Source: Candidatus Flexicrinis proximus (GTDB taxonomy: Bacteria > Chloroflexota > Anaerolineae > Aggregatilineales > Phototrophicaceae). Taken from it: a stretch of DNA of 64,000 bases. The translations under genes were made by a program, and so were the position numbers. This document shows positions 37,267 to 45,541 of this stretch, one piece after another. Each line of letters starts with the position of its first letter. Position 1 is the first letter of the stretch. Under the pieces are notes generated by a model. The model did not search any database and was not told where the DNA came from. It saw only the letters and a program-made list of their open reading frames with translations. The DNA lies in contig JADJQF010000003.1 in the NCBI GenBank assembly GCA_016712885.1, forward strand, positions 310,001 through 374,000, in the 5' to 3' direction.

Positions 37267-38469
37267 CTAGTTTGACGATGTCGGTTCGGCGGTCACTTCC
37301 GGCACGAGGGTCGGCTCTGGCAGGAAGACGCTTCCCGTTCCGGCTTCTACCAGGGGAAAGTCCGCCACTGTAAAGACACCGAGACGCTCGATCGTTACTT
37401 CAAATGCGCCGCGCCCACTTACGCTGTTGACGTCGAGTTCGTAAGTGCCAGCGTCTTCAATCACAATCCGCTCGATACGGGCGTCAAAACGGCCGAGATC
37501 GGTTGCCTCGGTGCCATGATCGTCATTGCTGGCGACGAAGATCAAGTTGGGGGTGAGCAGGTCGATCTCAGGATCGAGGCTCTCATTCAAAGCCCGCGCG
37601 GTGATACGAACAATTTCACCTGCTTCAAACTCCACCGGGAGGATGTTCCGAGCGCGATTTTCCGACTCTCCGGTGATCACATCGATGCGGGCTTCGCCGC
37701 TCAAGATACCGTGACGCTGAATTACCAGCTTGAATTCGCCAGTCTGGTTCGCACTGAAGGCGCGCACCAGGACCGTGTAATTGCCGGATGCGGGGACGCG
37801 GAACTGGTAGATACGTGGATCCAAGTCAGTGAGGAAAATGTCGAAGGTCTCATTGTCGTCGTTGGCTATGAGGCGCTCACCGCTGGCCGTATTACGCAGG
37901 CTCATGCGGAGGTCAAACTCGTCGCCGAGGCCAATGGCGGCAAACGATACGATCTCGCCTTCCTGAAGGTCAATCGGCTGTTCGTAGCGTTCATTGACGG
38001 CAATGGCCGCATCGAGCAGTTGAATTTGACCGATACCGATCACGCTCTGGGTGCCCGCGAATACGCTGAAATCTACCGCGCCGCTGCCGCTGGTTCCATT
38101 CCGACCAACCAGGATGGTATAGGTGCCGGCAATCAGAAGCGTGTTGTCGAGGGCCGCGTCAAGCGGGTTGACAGCAACGCTTGATGCAGGGTTATCGTTG
38201 ATGGTGATCAGGTCACGGCCATACTGATCCCGCGCAAGAAACACAGGGTCGGTGTCGTCAGATGCGGTCGCCAGGAGCGTGACAACCGTCGGTTCGGTAA
38301 CTTCGAGGGTTACGGGTACTGCCATATCAGGGCCTTCGCCGAGGACGATGACGCTAATAGTTTCGCCTACGGTCAGCGTTTGTCCCTGCTGAAGGGGTGA
38401 CGATAGCGCTACCGCACCTGTAAAGGCGGCAAAGCCAAGTACAGTGGCGATCCGGAATATTCGTTTCAT
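37267..38469 (-). CDS. Secreted PPC-domain protein
   Basis: This 400-residue protein has a signal peptide (MKRIFRIATVLGFAAFTGAV) and three repeated beta-sandwich units of pre-peptidase C-terminal type at about 30-130, 145-255 and 260-370, each with acidic NDNE- or NDDH-type turns. It ends in a Pro/Thr tail. A structural or binding function at the cell surface is likely. GGGAGGAAACC lies just before the ATG. It is followed after 2 bases by the CYTH gene. Confidence 0.75.
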   Translation of the reverse strand: MKRIFRIATVLGFAAFTGAVALSSPLQQGQTLTVGETISVIVLGEGPDMAVPVTLEVTEPTVVTLLATASDDTDPVFLARDQYGRDLITINDNPASSVAVNPLDAALDNTLLIAGTYTILVGRNGTSGSGAVDFSVFAGTQSVIGIGQIQLLDAAIAVNERYEQPIDLQEGEIVSFAAIGLGDEFDLRMSLRNTASGERLIANDDNETFDIFLTDLDPRIYQFRVPASGNYTVLVRAFSANQTGEFKLVIQRHGILSGEARIDVITGESENRARNILPVEFEAGEIVRITARALNESLDPEIDLLTPNLIFVASNDDHGTEATDLGRFDARIERIVIEDAGTYELDVNSVSGRGAFEVTIERLGVFTVADFPLVEAGTGSVFLPEPTLVPEVTAEPTSSN

Positions 38470-38624
38470 GGTTTCCTCCCTGGAATACTGTTGACAACAC
38501 CTTGACCATCTTGGTACAAAATTCAGAGATTGGCAAGCGCCGCCCGCCCGACGCCACTAGCGCGGAGCCGGGGATGCGCGGTACAATGCCGCGAATTACA
38601 GAACGGCCCAGGAGTGTCCCGTAC

Positions 38625-39047
38625 ATGGCGACTGACGCCCGCAAGTGGTTTTACAGCACACCCGAACCGCGCCCGTACTATATCGAGGAGCGGATTAACC
38701 ATACTCTGTGGAAGAATCGGCTTCAGGGGCTGTACATGGTTTGTACGCAGGCAGTCAGCCCCATCAAGATGGAAGGGAACTGGAACGGGATGGTCGTCCG
38801 GTTTGAATGGGAAGCCGGCAAGTACTTCATCCTCCGCAGCGGTGAGAAACGCAAGGATCTGATCGGGGTCATCCGGCAAATGCTTTTCGGGTTGGTTCCG
38901 GTATTGGAATACGAAGACCCCGAAGGGATGTACGTGGTGGAGTGGCATACAGATGGCGGGGCTGAACGCTGGACGCAAATCCAGGGCAATCCGTCGTATC
39001 AGGGACTTCGCCGCATCGCCCGCCGTTCACAGGTGAGCGACAACTAG
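38625..39047 (+). CDS. Conserved-looking hypothetical protein
   Basis: I do not recognise this 140-residue soluble protein. It has an aromatic N-terminal part (WFYSTPEPRPYYIEERINH), alternating strands such as GMVVRFEWEAGKYFILRSGE, and ends in a basic segment. The ATG at 38625 is preceded by AGGAG at a long spacing; the frame is open further upstream to 38502 but that part looks non-coding. A terminator follows at 39086. Confidence 0.6.
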   Translation: MATDARKWFYSTPEPRPYYIEERINHTLWKNRLQGLYMVCTQAVSPIKMEGNWNGMVVRFEWEAGKYFILRSGEKRKDLIGVIRQMLFGLVPVLEYEDPEGMYVVEWHTDGGAERWTQIQGNPSYQGLRRIARRSQVSDN

Positions 39048-39085
39048 CCGAGCGGTTGCCAAGCGAAACTATCTGCTGCAAAGTA

Positions 39086-39115
39086 GGGACATGCTGGTAC
39101 AGGTGTCCCCTTTTT
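39086..39115. terminator. Intrinsic terminator between convergent genes
   Basis: GGGACA (39086-39091) pairs with TGTCCC (39104-39109) around a 12-base loop, followed by CTTTTTG on the plus strand. It separates the hypothetical gene from the response regulator. Confidence 0.6.
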
Positions 39116-39119
39116 GTGT

Positions 39120-39974
39120 CTAGTAAGGGATTGGCTGGAGCCTTGAAGTGAGCGCGTCTTTCAGTGTTATCACGTCAGTGACCGCGCTGTTGCCGTGATC
39201 GGTGTGCGCGATCTGGATTTTGACTGGACGCTCTGTCTGTTCGCGTGCTTTGGGCGGCAGGAAGCGCGGCAACATATCTGCCAGTCGCCCGCTGAGTTCC
39301 GACAACGCAGTGGCCGCGCGCGCCGGCGGAAGCACGATCGCTACATCTTCGGTCGTCATGTGCCCGGCGTAGCAGTCGCTGAGTTCGAGATCACGCAAAA
39401 CCGATCGGAGCGTAATGGCCACGGCGCGAAGCAGGTCAGCCCCGGCAATGAAGCCGTACTCTGTGCGAAAGCGGTCGAGGCTGCCCAGGCTGAGCTGTAT
39501 GACCGCCCAGTCTTTACCGGATGCCGTGACTTCCTTGAGTTTGTGTTCGGTTTCCAGAGCAAGCGGCAACTCCGTGACGGGGTTTGCAGATTTTCTTAAG
39601 AGTGATCTGCTGAGTGCGTTGCGGACGCGCAGGCGCAGCTCATGTACGTCGAATGGCTTGGTGATGTAGTCGACAACCCCCATCTCAAGCCCTTGCAGCC
39701 GCGTGGAGCGGTCGCGTCGCTCGGTCAGCAGAATGACCGGGGTGCGTTGGGTGGGTTGATGTTCGCGCAGTTTGGCAAAAACTGCATAGCCATCGATGTC
39801 GGGCAAACGGATGTCAAGGAGAACCAGATCGATACGGTGCGCGCGGCTGATTGCGATGCCGTCCTCGCCGGTCAGGGCACTGTGTACTGTGTACCCTTCG
39901 GTCTGAAAGAACTCAGTGACCAGTGCGTTGAGATCTTGATTGTCTTCAACGACAAGTAAGGTGGCGGCGTTCAT
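39120..39974 (-). CDS. Response regulator: REC domain plus degenerate GGDEF-like domain
   Basis: The 284-residue protein has an N-terminal receiver domain with phospho-acceptor Asp54 (LVLLDIRLPDIDG), the switch Thr in ILLTERRD, and Lys106 in YITKPFD. The second half (about 135-265) has the pattern of a diguanylate cyclase fold, but the GGDEF motif is replaced by a TTEDV-like sequence, so it probably does not make c-di-GMP. It may act as an output or binding module. It follows the Roadblock gene by 18 bases on the same strand. Confidence 0.82.
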   Translation of the reverse strand: MNAATLLVVEDNQDLNALVTEFFQTEGYTVHSALTGEDGIAISRAHRIDLVLLDIRLPDIDGYAVFAKLREHQPTQRTPVILLTERRDRSTRLQGLEMGVVDYITKPFDVHELRLRVRNALSRSLLRKSANPVTELPLALETEHKLKEVTASGKDWAVIQLSLGSLDRFRTEYGFIAGADLLRAVAITLRSVLRDLELSDCYAGHMTTEDVAIVLPPARAATALSELSGRLADMLPRFLPPKAREQTERPVKIQIAHTDHGNSAVTDVITLKDALTSRLQPIPY

Positions 39975-39992
39975 GGCGCGGCAACCCGTCCG

Positions 39993-40370
39993 CTAGATCA
40001 GCGGGGTGAGGTCTTTTACGCTTCGGGAGACTTCGAGCAAAATCAAGCCAAGCCGTGCCTCTTTGCGGGCAAGGACTGTTAGAACAGCCTCTTCACCAAC
40101 GGCATTGAGGATGACGTATCCATTGACCCCGCGGACCTGGACCTGTTCGAGTTCGCCTCGGCCCAGCTCCGACGAAATACGTTCGCCAAGAGACAGCATG
40201 GCCGCGGACATAGCGCTCACACGGTCTTCCTCGACGCCGGCCTGCAGCGACGAGGCGATGCTCAAGCCGTCCACGCTGACAATTACCGCGCCCTCAATAT
40301 CGCCAGTCGAGGCGAGAAGTTCGCGCAGTCGTTCGAGCAGTTGTTCAGTCCGAGATTTGGTCAAGGCCAA
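39993..40370 (-). CDS. Roadblock/LC7-domain protein (MglB-like)
   Basis: This 125-residue protein is a single Roadblock/LC7 domain: GAVIVSVDGLSIASSLQ and VSAMSAAMLSLGERISSEL followed by beta strands GYVILNAVGEEAVLTVLA. Bacterial members such as MglB regulate small Ras-like GTPases; no MglA-like GTPase is in the window. The start appears to be TTG at 40370, preceded by AAGGAGAGT. It is co-oriented with the response regulator downstream and likely forms a signalling pair. Confidence 0.85.
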   Translation of the reverse strand: MALTKSRTEQLLERLRELLASTGDIEGAVIVSVDGLSIASSLQAGVEEDRVSAMSAAMLSLGERISSELGRGELEQVQVRGVNGYVILNAVGEEAVLTVLARKEARLGLILLEVSRSVKDLTPLI

Positions 40371-40504
40371 ACTCTCCTTGTGGGATGCCTCTGTGGTGGG
40401 TCATTGTACCCTAGTGTATCCGAAAACCCATGCGCAATGCCAAAGGATTTCCGCTATTCGTTGCGCGCGCTGACCGCTAGAATCGTCTGCGGAGGAAAAC
40501 CCAA

Positions 40505-43500
40505 ATGACTCGTTTTCAATCGCCGCGCGCTGGACTTTGGCTGACAGTAATGGCGTTGCTGCTTCTGTGCAGTGTAGCCATCGCACCGCTGCTGACCGGA
40601 CACATGCCTGAATCCGCCGACGGTGCTATCCATCTGTACCGGCTGCCTGTGCTGGACCATGCCTTCAAGGATGGAAGCTTGTTCCCGCGCTATCCGGTCG
40701 CTACTGTTTATGGCTTTGGATCGCCGCTCTTCTCGTATTATGCGCCATTTTCGCTTTACCCGATGCATGTCTTTCACCTGGCCGGCCTCAGCTACCTGAA
40801 CGCTTGGCTTGCCGGCATGGCGCTGTACGTTGTGCTTGCGGCGGGTGGCGCATACCTGCTCGGTAGAAGCTGGGGTGGGGCAGCGGTTGGAGTGGTCGCC
40901 GCTGCCGGTTACATTTATTCACCGTACTTCATTTATGACTTTCTGTGGCGCGGGACGACGAGTGAAACCGCAGCACTCGCGCTGATACCCTATGTCCTGT
41001 GGGCGATAAAGACCCAGGCAGACCATCCGTCGCGCCGCACCTTCCTTGCGGTAATTGCTTCGCTCGCCCTGTTCATCCCGATGCACAATATCACGACAGT
41101 GCATGGCGGAGCATTAATCGGCCTATATGCAATCTTTGTGACATTGACGGCTAAGGACAGGATTCGGGCCGGGATGCGAGTCTTTGGAGCGCTGGCGATC
41201 GGTGTACTGCTGGCGACATTCTTCTGGTATCCGGCAATTCGTGAAACCCCAAACGTCAAGATCGACGCAATCACGGCGGCGCTGCCGGACATTGACGTCA
41301 CGCGAAATCTCGTGAGCGCGTGGAGCGTTCTCCAACCGCCGCGACCTGCCGATCCCTCGCTTCAGCAACCTGCTTTTGAGATTGCGTTCGGCTGGCCGCA
41401 GCTGCTTTTCGGCGTACTCGCGCTCGCCACACTCAGGCGGCAGCCACAGCGGATACGCCGGCTTCTGATTCTCGGAACGCTCGGGATTGCGCTTCTGGTC
41501 TTTATGCTCACACCGGCGTCCGCTGCGATCTGGCGAGCAGTGCCTTTTATCGGCTACAGCCAGTACCCGACCCGATTGCTCGGACCTGCGAGTCTGCTGC
41601 TGGCGGTCCTTGCCGGATTTGGGATCGACGCTCTCGTAACCCGCGGGCTGAGGTTGAACGGGAAGATGGTAAGGCTGGGAGTACCGGTGTTTGCCATAGT
41701 CGTTTTTGCGCTGCCGCTGACCGTCCGTACACCTGTGCCCGAGCACAATCCACAGACTGTGGTTGATGCGCTGGACTTCGAGCGCGAGTCCGGCTTTGTG
41801 GGTTCATCATCTTTTGGTGAATATGTACCGATCTGGACGGCAGACCTGCCGGATAGTTCTGCCCTGCGGGAGCGTTACGCTGAAGAGACATTCATACCGC
41901 GGCTTCGCCCGCCGGAAAGCGTCACGATTGAAGACGCAGTGTGGCGGCATACGTCTGGCGCGTTTAGCGCAAGTACGGATGCGGAGGCAACCCTTACGTT
42001 TGACTGGCTGTACCTCCCGTATTTCCAGGCCTCGGTGGATGGCGAGCAGGTCGAGGTCGTCCCGTCAACCGGAGAGGGCCGCGTGCAGATCACCGCGCCT
42101 GCAGGAACCCATCGAATTGAAGTGTGGCTTGCGCCGTCGCGCACTCAGGCGATTGCGGCCCTGGTCAGCGCGACGGCACTGATGTCGACACTCGGAATTC
42201 TGGGGTTATGGCCGCTGCTTCGCGGGCATCCGGCAGTGGCCTATGTTGAGCGATTCGAGATCGTCAGGGAGACACGCCGTGCGCTGATTACCGCGGGAAT
42301 CGTCGGAATCCTGGCACTAGGACTCAAGGCCGTGTTCGATCGGCTGCCGAATCCGCTTCGGCAGGATCGGTTTGCCGCGGGCTACGCGGCAGGTGTCCAG
42401 ACTGTCGCTGATGCGAATTTCGGACGTGAGATCACATTGATCGGATATGACAGCCCGGCCGCCCCGGTGCCTGGCGATTTGCCTGCGGAATTCACCCTGT
42501 ACTGGACACCACGAGGGAGCGAAATCAGTCAGGATTACGTGACGGTGTTTACCCTTAAGACGACTGAAGGTCTGGAGGTCTCGCGTACCGATGATGACCG
42601 CCCGGGAGGGGTTGAAACACACCACTGGAGGTCGGGACAATATGTCATGCAGCAGGCACGAATTCATGTGCCAGTTGCGACTCCGCCCGGGACTTACCAG
42701 GTTACTGTTTCGCTGTACAACATAGAGTCTGCTTCCAGCCTCGAGTTGATCAATGCGGACGACAATCCAATTGGCATCGAGTTCCCCCTGGGTACGATTG
42801 AAGTATCCCGCGGGCGTCCACTTAGTGTGGCAGGGAGCGCCGATGCTCCGATTCTGACGCCATATGATCCTCCAGATGCGGATGCCCTGTGGTTGTTCGC
42901 GGAACTGGACGGAAAGAGCCTCCTGCGGTTGTCGGGAATCCCTAAGACGTCTGTAGCGGGTCAGAGTCTTGATGTTGAAGGTCTGTGGACCCTGAAGACT
43001 CGGCAACCAGAGACTTCCTTCAGCCTTGAATGGCGGACGCAGGACGGGATCCTGGTCGGGACGACTCCGCTTGATCTGGACAAACCCATTCCTGTGTCCC
43101 AGTGGGAAGTAGGGGAAGTTTGGAAACTGCAGCACCTGGTGATTGTTCCTGCTGCCGCCGACGGAAGAGTGCAAGTGGCGCTTGTTTCTGAAGGCGGCGA
43201 AAGTGCAGCAGTTGGCGAAGTCGAGGTCCAGGCTCCGGAGCGCATATTTGAACCGCCGGCAGGCATTTCGCTGCTTGATGTGCGTTGGGACAACGGACTG
43301 CGCCTTGTGGGGTACGTGCTTACCGAGGTATCAGTGACTCTTTACTGGACGAATGACGAGGTCGTACAGACTAACCTGCGGCGCTTCGCACACGTACTGA
43401 ACGCCGAGGGTGCGATGCTTCAGGTCATCGACGGCGTTCCCGTAGATTGGACCCGGCCGATAGCTAGCTGGCTTCCGGGAGAGTATGTTGTGGATACCCT

Positions 43501-43612
43501 CTCGCTTAACGTGGTGCGCGGTCAGACTTTACGGATCGGATTCTACGACTCCGTGACTTACGCCCGTATACCGCGCGAGAATACCGACGTTTTTGACCTG
43601 ATTATTCCATGA
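40505..43612 (+). CDS. Large multi-spanning membrane protein (PTPS-related family)
   Basis: The 1035-residue protein begins with a membrane helix (LTVMALLLLCSVAIAPLL), followed by a conserved loop ESADGAIHLYRLPVLDHAF and then about ten more spans up to residue 600. It resembles the 6-pyruvoyl-tetrahydropterin-synthase-related membrane family (PF10131), which is similar to GT-C glycosyltransferases. The last 400 residues form soluble beta-rich domains outside. It probably takes part in glycan transfer. GGAGG lies about 10 bases before the ATG. The stop overlaps the next gene by 4 bases. Confidence 0.75.
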   Translation: MTRFQSPRAGLWLTVMALLLLCSVAIAPLLTGHMPESADGAIHLYRLPVLDHAFKDGSLFPRYPVATVYGFGSPLFSYYAPFSLYPMHVFHLAGLSYLNAWLAGMALYVVLAAGGAYLLGRSWGGAAVGVVAAAGYIYSPYFIYDFLWRGTTSETAALALIPYVLWAIKTQADHPSRRTFLAVIASLALFIPMHNITTVHGGALIGLYAIFVTLTAKDRIRAGMRVFGALAIGVLLATFFWYPAIRETPNVKIDAITAALPDIDVTRNLVSAWSVLQPPRPADPSLQQPAFEIAFGWPQLLFGVLALATLRRQPQRIRRLLILGTLGIALLVFMLTPASAAIWRAVPFIGYSQYPTRLLGPASLLLAVLAGFGIDALVTRGLRLNGKMVRLGVPVFAIVVFALPLTVRTPVPEHNPQTVVDALDFERESGFVGSSSFGEYVPIWTADLPDSSALRERYAEETFIPRLRPPESVTIEDAVWRHTSGAFSASTDAEATLTFDWLYLPYFQASVDGEQVEVVPSTGEGRVQITAPAGTHRIEVWLAPSRTQAIAALVSATALMSTLGILGLWPLLRGHPAVAYVERFEIVRETRRALITAGIVGILALGLKAVFDRLPNPLRQDRFAAGYAAGVQTVADANFGREITLIGYDSPAAPVPGDLPAEFTLYWTPRGSEISQDYVTVFTLKTTEGLEVSRTDDDRPGGVETHHWRSGQYVMQQARIHVPVATPPGTYQVTVSLYNIESASSLELINADDNPIGIEFPLGTIEVSRGRPLSVAGSADAPILTPYDPPDADALWLFAELDGKSLLRLSGIPKTSVAGQSLDVEGLWTLKTRQPETSFSLEWRTQDGILVGTTPLDLDKPIPVSQWEVGEVWKLQHLVIVPAAADGRVQVALVSEGGESAAVGEVEVQAPERIFEPPAGISLLDVRWDNGLRLVGYVLTEVSVTLYWTNDEVVQTNLRRFAHVLNAEGAMLQVIDGVPVDWTRPIASWLPGEYVVDTLSLNVVRGQTLRIGFYDSVTYARIPRENTDVFDLIIP

Positions 43613-44568
43613 CCGACATTTCGTTGATCACTTCACTGTATCGTGCACGCCAGTATCTGCCGCGCTATGTCGAGCGTGCGAGTCAAGCGTCCTATGAACT
43701 ACGGTCGCAGGGAATTGAGCTCGAACTCCTGATCGTCGCGAATGATGCGGAACCTCAGGAACGCGTCTTGCTCGATGCTTTTGCGGCCTCAGAGGCCGGT
43801 GTTCAGGTCCTCTATGTTGAACGTGAGACGCTGTATGCTAGCTGGAATCGCGGCATCAAGGCGGCATCTGGGGAGGTCATAGGCTTCTGGAACGCGGATG
43901 ATGCTCGAACGAGTGCGGGTCTGGTGGAGGGGTTAAGGCGGCTTCGGGGCGGCTGCGAACTAGTCTACTTCACGTTCGAGATTTACCAGAATGGCCGTAA
44001 GTTGCGGGACTTTGCGCCGACCCCGTCCGAAATCGAAGTCCATCGCCGCCGTATGCAGGCCGGGCCATTCTTCATGTTCCGGCGCGAGTTGTATGATCGC
44101 GTGGGACCGTTTGACGAGCGCTTCCGCATCATCGGTGATTGGGAGTGGTGTGTCCGTGCACTGGCCGAAACGGAGTTCTGTCACAGCAACGTTTGCGCCG
44201 GTCAGTTCTTCATTCATGGGGGAAACCTGAGCAATCTGGGTAGTACGCGCGACCGTGTCGAGTCGAACGTGGTCCGCCTGCTGACCTGGCGATATGACGA
44301 GCTTGTTCCCGTGCCCCCGCGAGAGATGCGTGAAGTCTGGTCCCTGTGGGCCGTGGGACACTCGCTGCCGGAACTTGTTGCGGAAAAGCTGTGGGGTGAG
44401 GGTGCGGAAGCCGTCTGGGAAAAGTGGCAGCGGGATGAGCCTCGACTGAAGCGGAAAGCCGAGCGGCAAAGGCTGCTGCGAGCACTGCCAAAGTGGCTGA
44501 TCGACCGAATGGGGCTGCGCCCGATTTTGGCGAAACTCGGTCTCGTGAGGGCGCGGAAACCCCAATGA
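43609..44568 (+). CDS. GT2-family glycosyltransferase
   Basis: The 319-residue protein has a GT-A fold: SLITSLYRARQYLPRYVERA at the N-terminus, ASWNRGIKAASGEVIGFWNADDA (DxD-like motif) and IIGDWEWCVRALAET later. It has no membrane span, so it should act at the inner face of the membrane on a nucleotide sugar. It overlaps its upstream and downstream neighbours by 4 bases each (ATGA), showing translational coupling in a glycan operon. Confidence 0.88.
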   Translation: MTDISLITSLYRARQYLPRYVERASQASYELRSQGIELELLIVANDAEPQERVLLDAFAASEAGVQVLYVERETLYASWNRGIKAASGEVIGFWNADDARTSAGLVEGLRRLRGGCELVYFTFEIYQNGRKLRDFAPTPSEIEVHRRRMQAGPFFMFRRELYDRVGPFDERFRIIGDWEWCVRALAETEFCHSNVCAGQFFIHGGNLSNLGSTRDRVESNVVRLLTWRYDELVPVPPREMREVWSLWAVGHSLPELVAEKLWGEGAEAVWEKWQRDEPRLKRKAERQRLLRALPKWLIDRMGLRPILAKLGLVRARKPQ

Positions 44569-45524
44569 GTGCGCCGAAGGTCAGCGTGGTCATCCCTGCG
44601 TACAATGCGAGGGTCACCGTACTCGACTCGGTAAAGAGTGCGTTAGCGCAGACTCTTGCCCCGTTGGAGGTCATCGTGATCGATGATGGATCGACGGATG
44701 GAACAGGCGATGCTGTTCGCGAGGCTTTTGGCGAGTCCGTTGATCTGATCACGCAGGCGAACCGCGGTGTGGCGGAGGCACGCAACAGGGGGGTTTCAGT
44801 GGCTCGAGGAGAATTTGTCCAGTTTCTCGACTCCGACGATATGCTGGTGCCAGGCAAACTGCGGGCCAGTTACGACGCATGCGCAGCGTATGGGTGCGAG
44901 GTCGCCTATGGTCCTGCGCGCTACGTGGCTGAAGACGGGAGGACACCGGTCGCGATGACGTTTCCACCTCTGCCTTCGGGCGAAGTACTCGCGGAGTGGC
45001 TGACAGGTACGATGTCGAACGGTACGTATGGCGTCGCCTCTTCGATGTTCGTCCGACGAGACGCGCTTATGTCGGTCGGTGGGTTTGAGAAGGACTGTAC
45101 ACCTTGTGAAGATTGGGACATGTGGATTCGGCTTGCTGCGAAGTATCGATTTGCAGCATTGGATCAACCGCTGGTGATTTACCGTGTTGTCCCGGGGAGC
45201 CTGAGCAGCCAGGCGTTGCGAATGGCGCGGGGACGGCTGAATACGGTGCGGAGGGCGCGCGAACTTACAGAAGTAAAGTCGCTGCTCGGCGAAGGGAAAC
45301 TCAATGAGCTGGAGGCTGGACGGTGGCACGTCTATGCGGTTCGCCTTTGGGAGTCCGGTAAGCGGGCGGAGGCGCGGGCGGCGTTTACCGAGGCGAACCG
45401 GATGGTTCCCAGTAGTATGCGTTCGGCGTTCAGGCTCATGAGTTATGCGTTGCCTGCGAAAAGTACCGCAACCCTGAGCCGTGTGTTACAACTGATGCGA
45501 GGCAAGAACCCGACTAAAGAGTAA
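44565..45524 (+). CDS. GT2-family glycosyltransferase
   Basis: The 319-residue enzyme shows the classic GT2 pattern: VSVVIPAYNARVTVLDSV, VIDDGSTDGTGDAV, and EFVQFLDSDDMLVPGKL with the DxD-type metal motif. A CEDWDMWIRLAAKY motif follows. The sugar is unknown. The ATG at 44565 overlaps the previous stop by 4 bases; an earlier in-frame ATG at 44493 lies inside the previous gene. The last 80 residues are helical and basic. Confidence 0.9.
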   Translation: MSAPKVSVVIPAYNARVTVLDSVKSALAQTLAPLEVIVIDDGSTDGTGDAVREAFGESVDLITQANRGVAEARNRGVSVARGEFVQFLDSDDMLVPGKLRASYDACAAYGCEVAYGPARYVAEDGRTPVAMTFPPLPSGEVLAEWLTGTMSNGTYGVASSMFVRRDALMSVGGFEKDCTPCEDWDMWIRLAAKYRFAALDQPLVIYRVVPGSLSSQALRMARGRLNTVRRARELTEVKSLLGEGKLNELEAGRWHVYAVRLWESGKRAEARAAFTEANRMVPSSMRSAFRLMSYALPAKSTATLSRVLQLMRGKNPTKE

Positions 45525-45541
45525 ATTTGAGGAATACTGTT

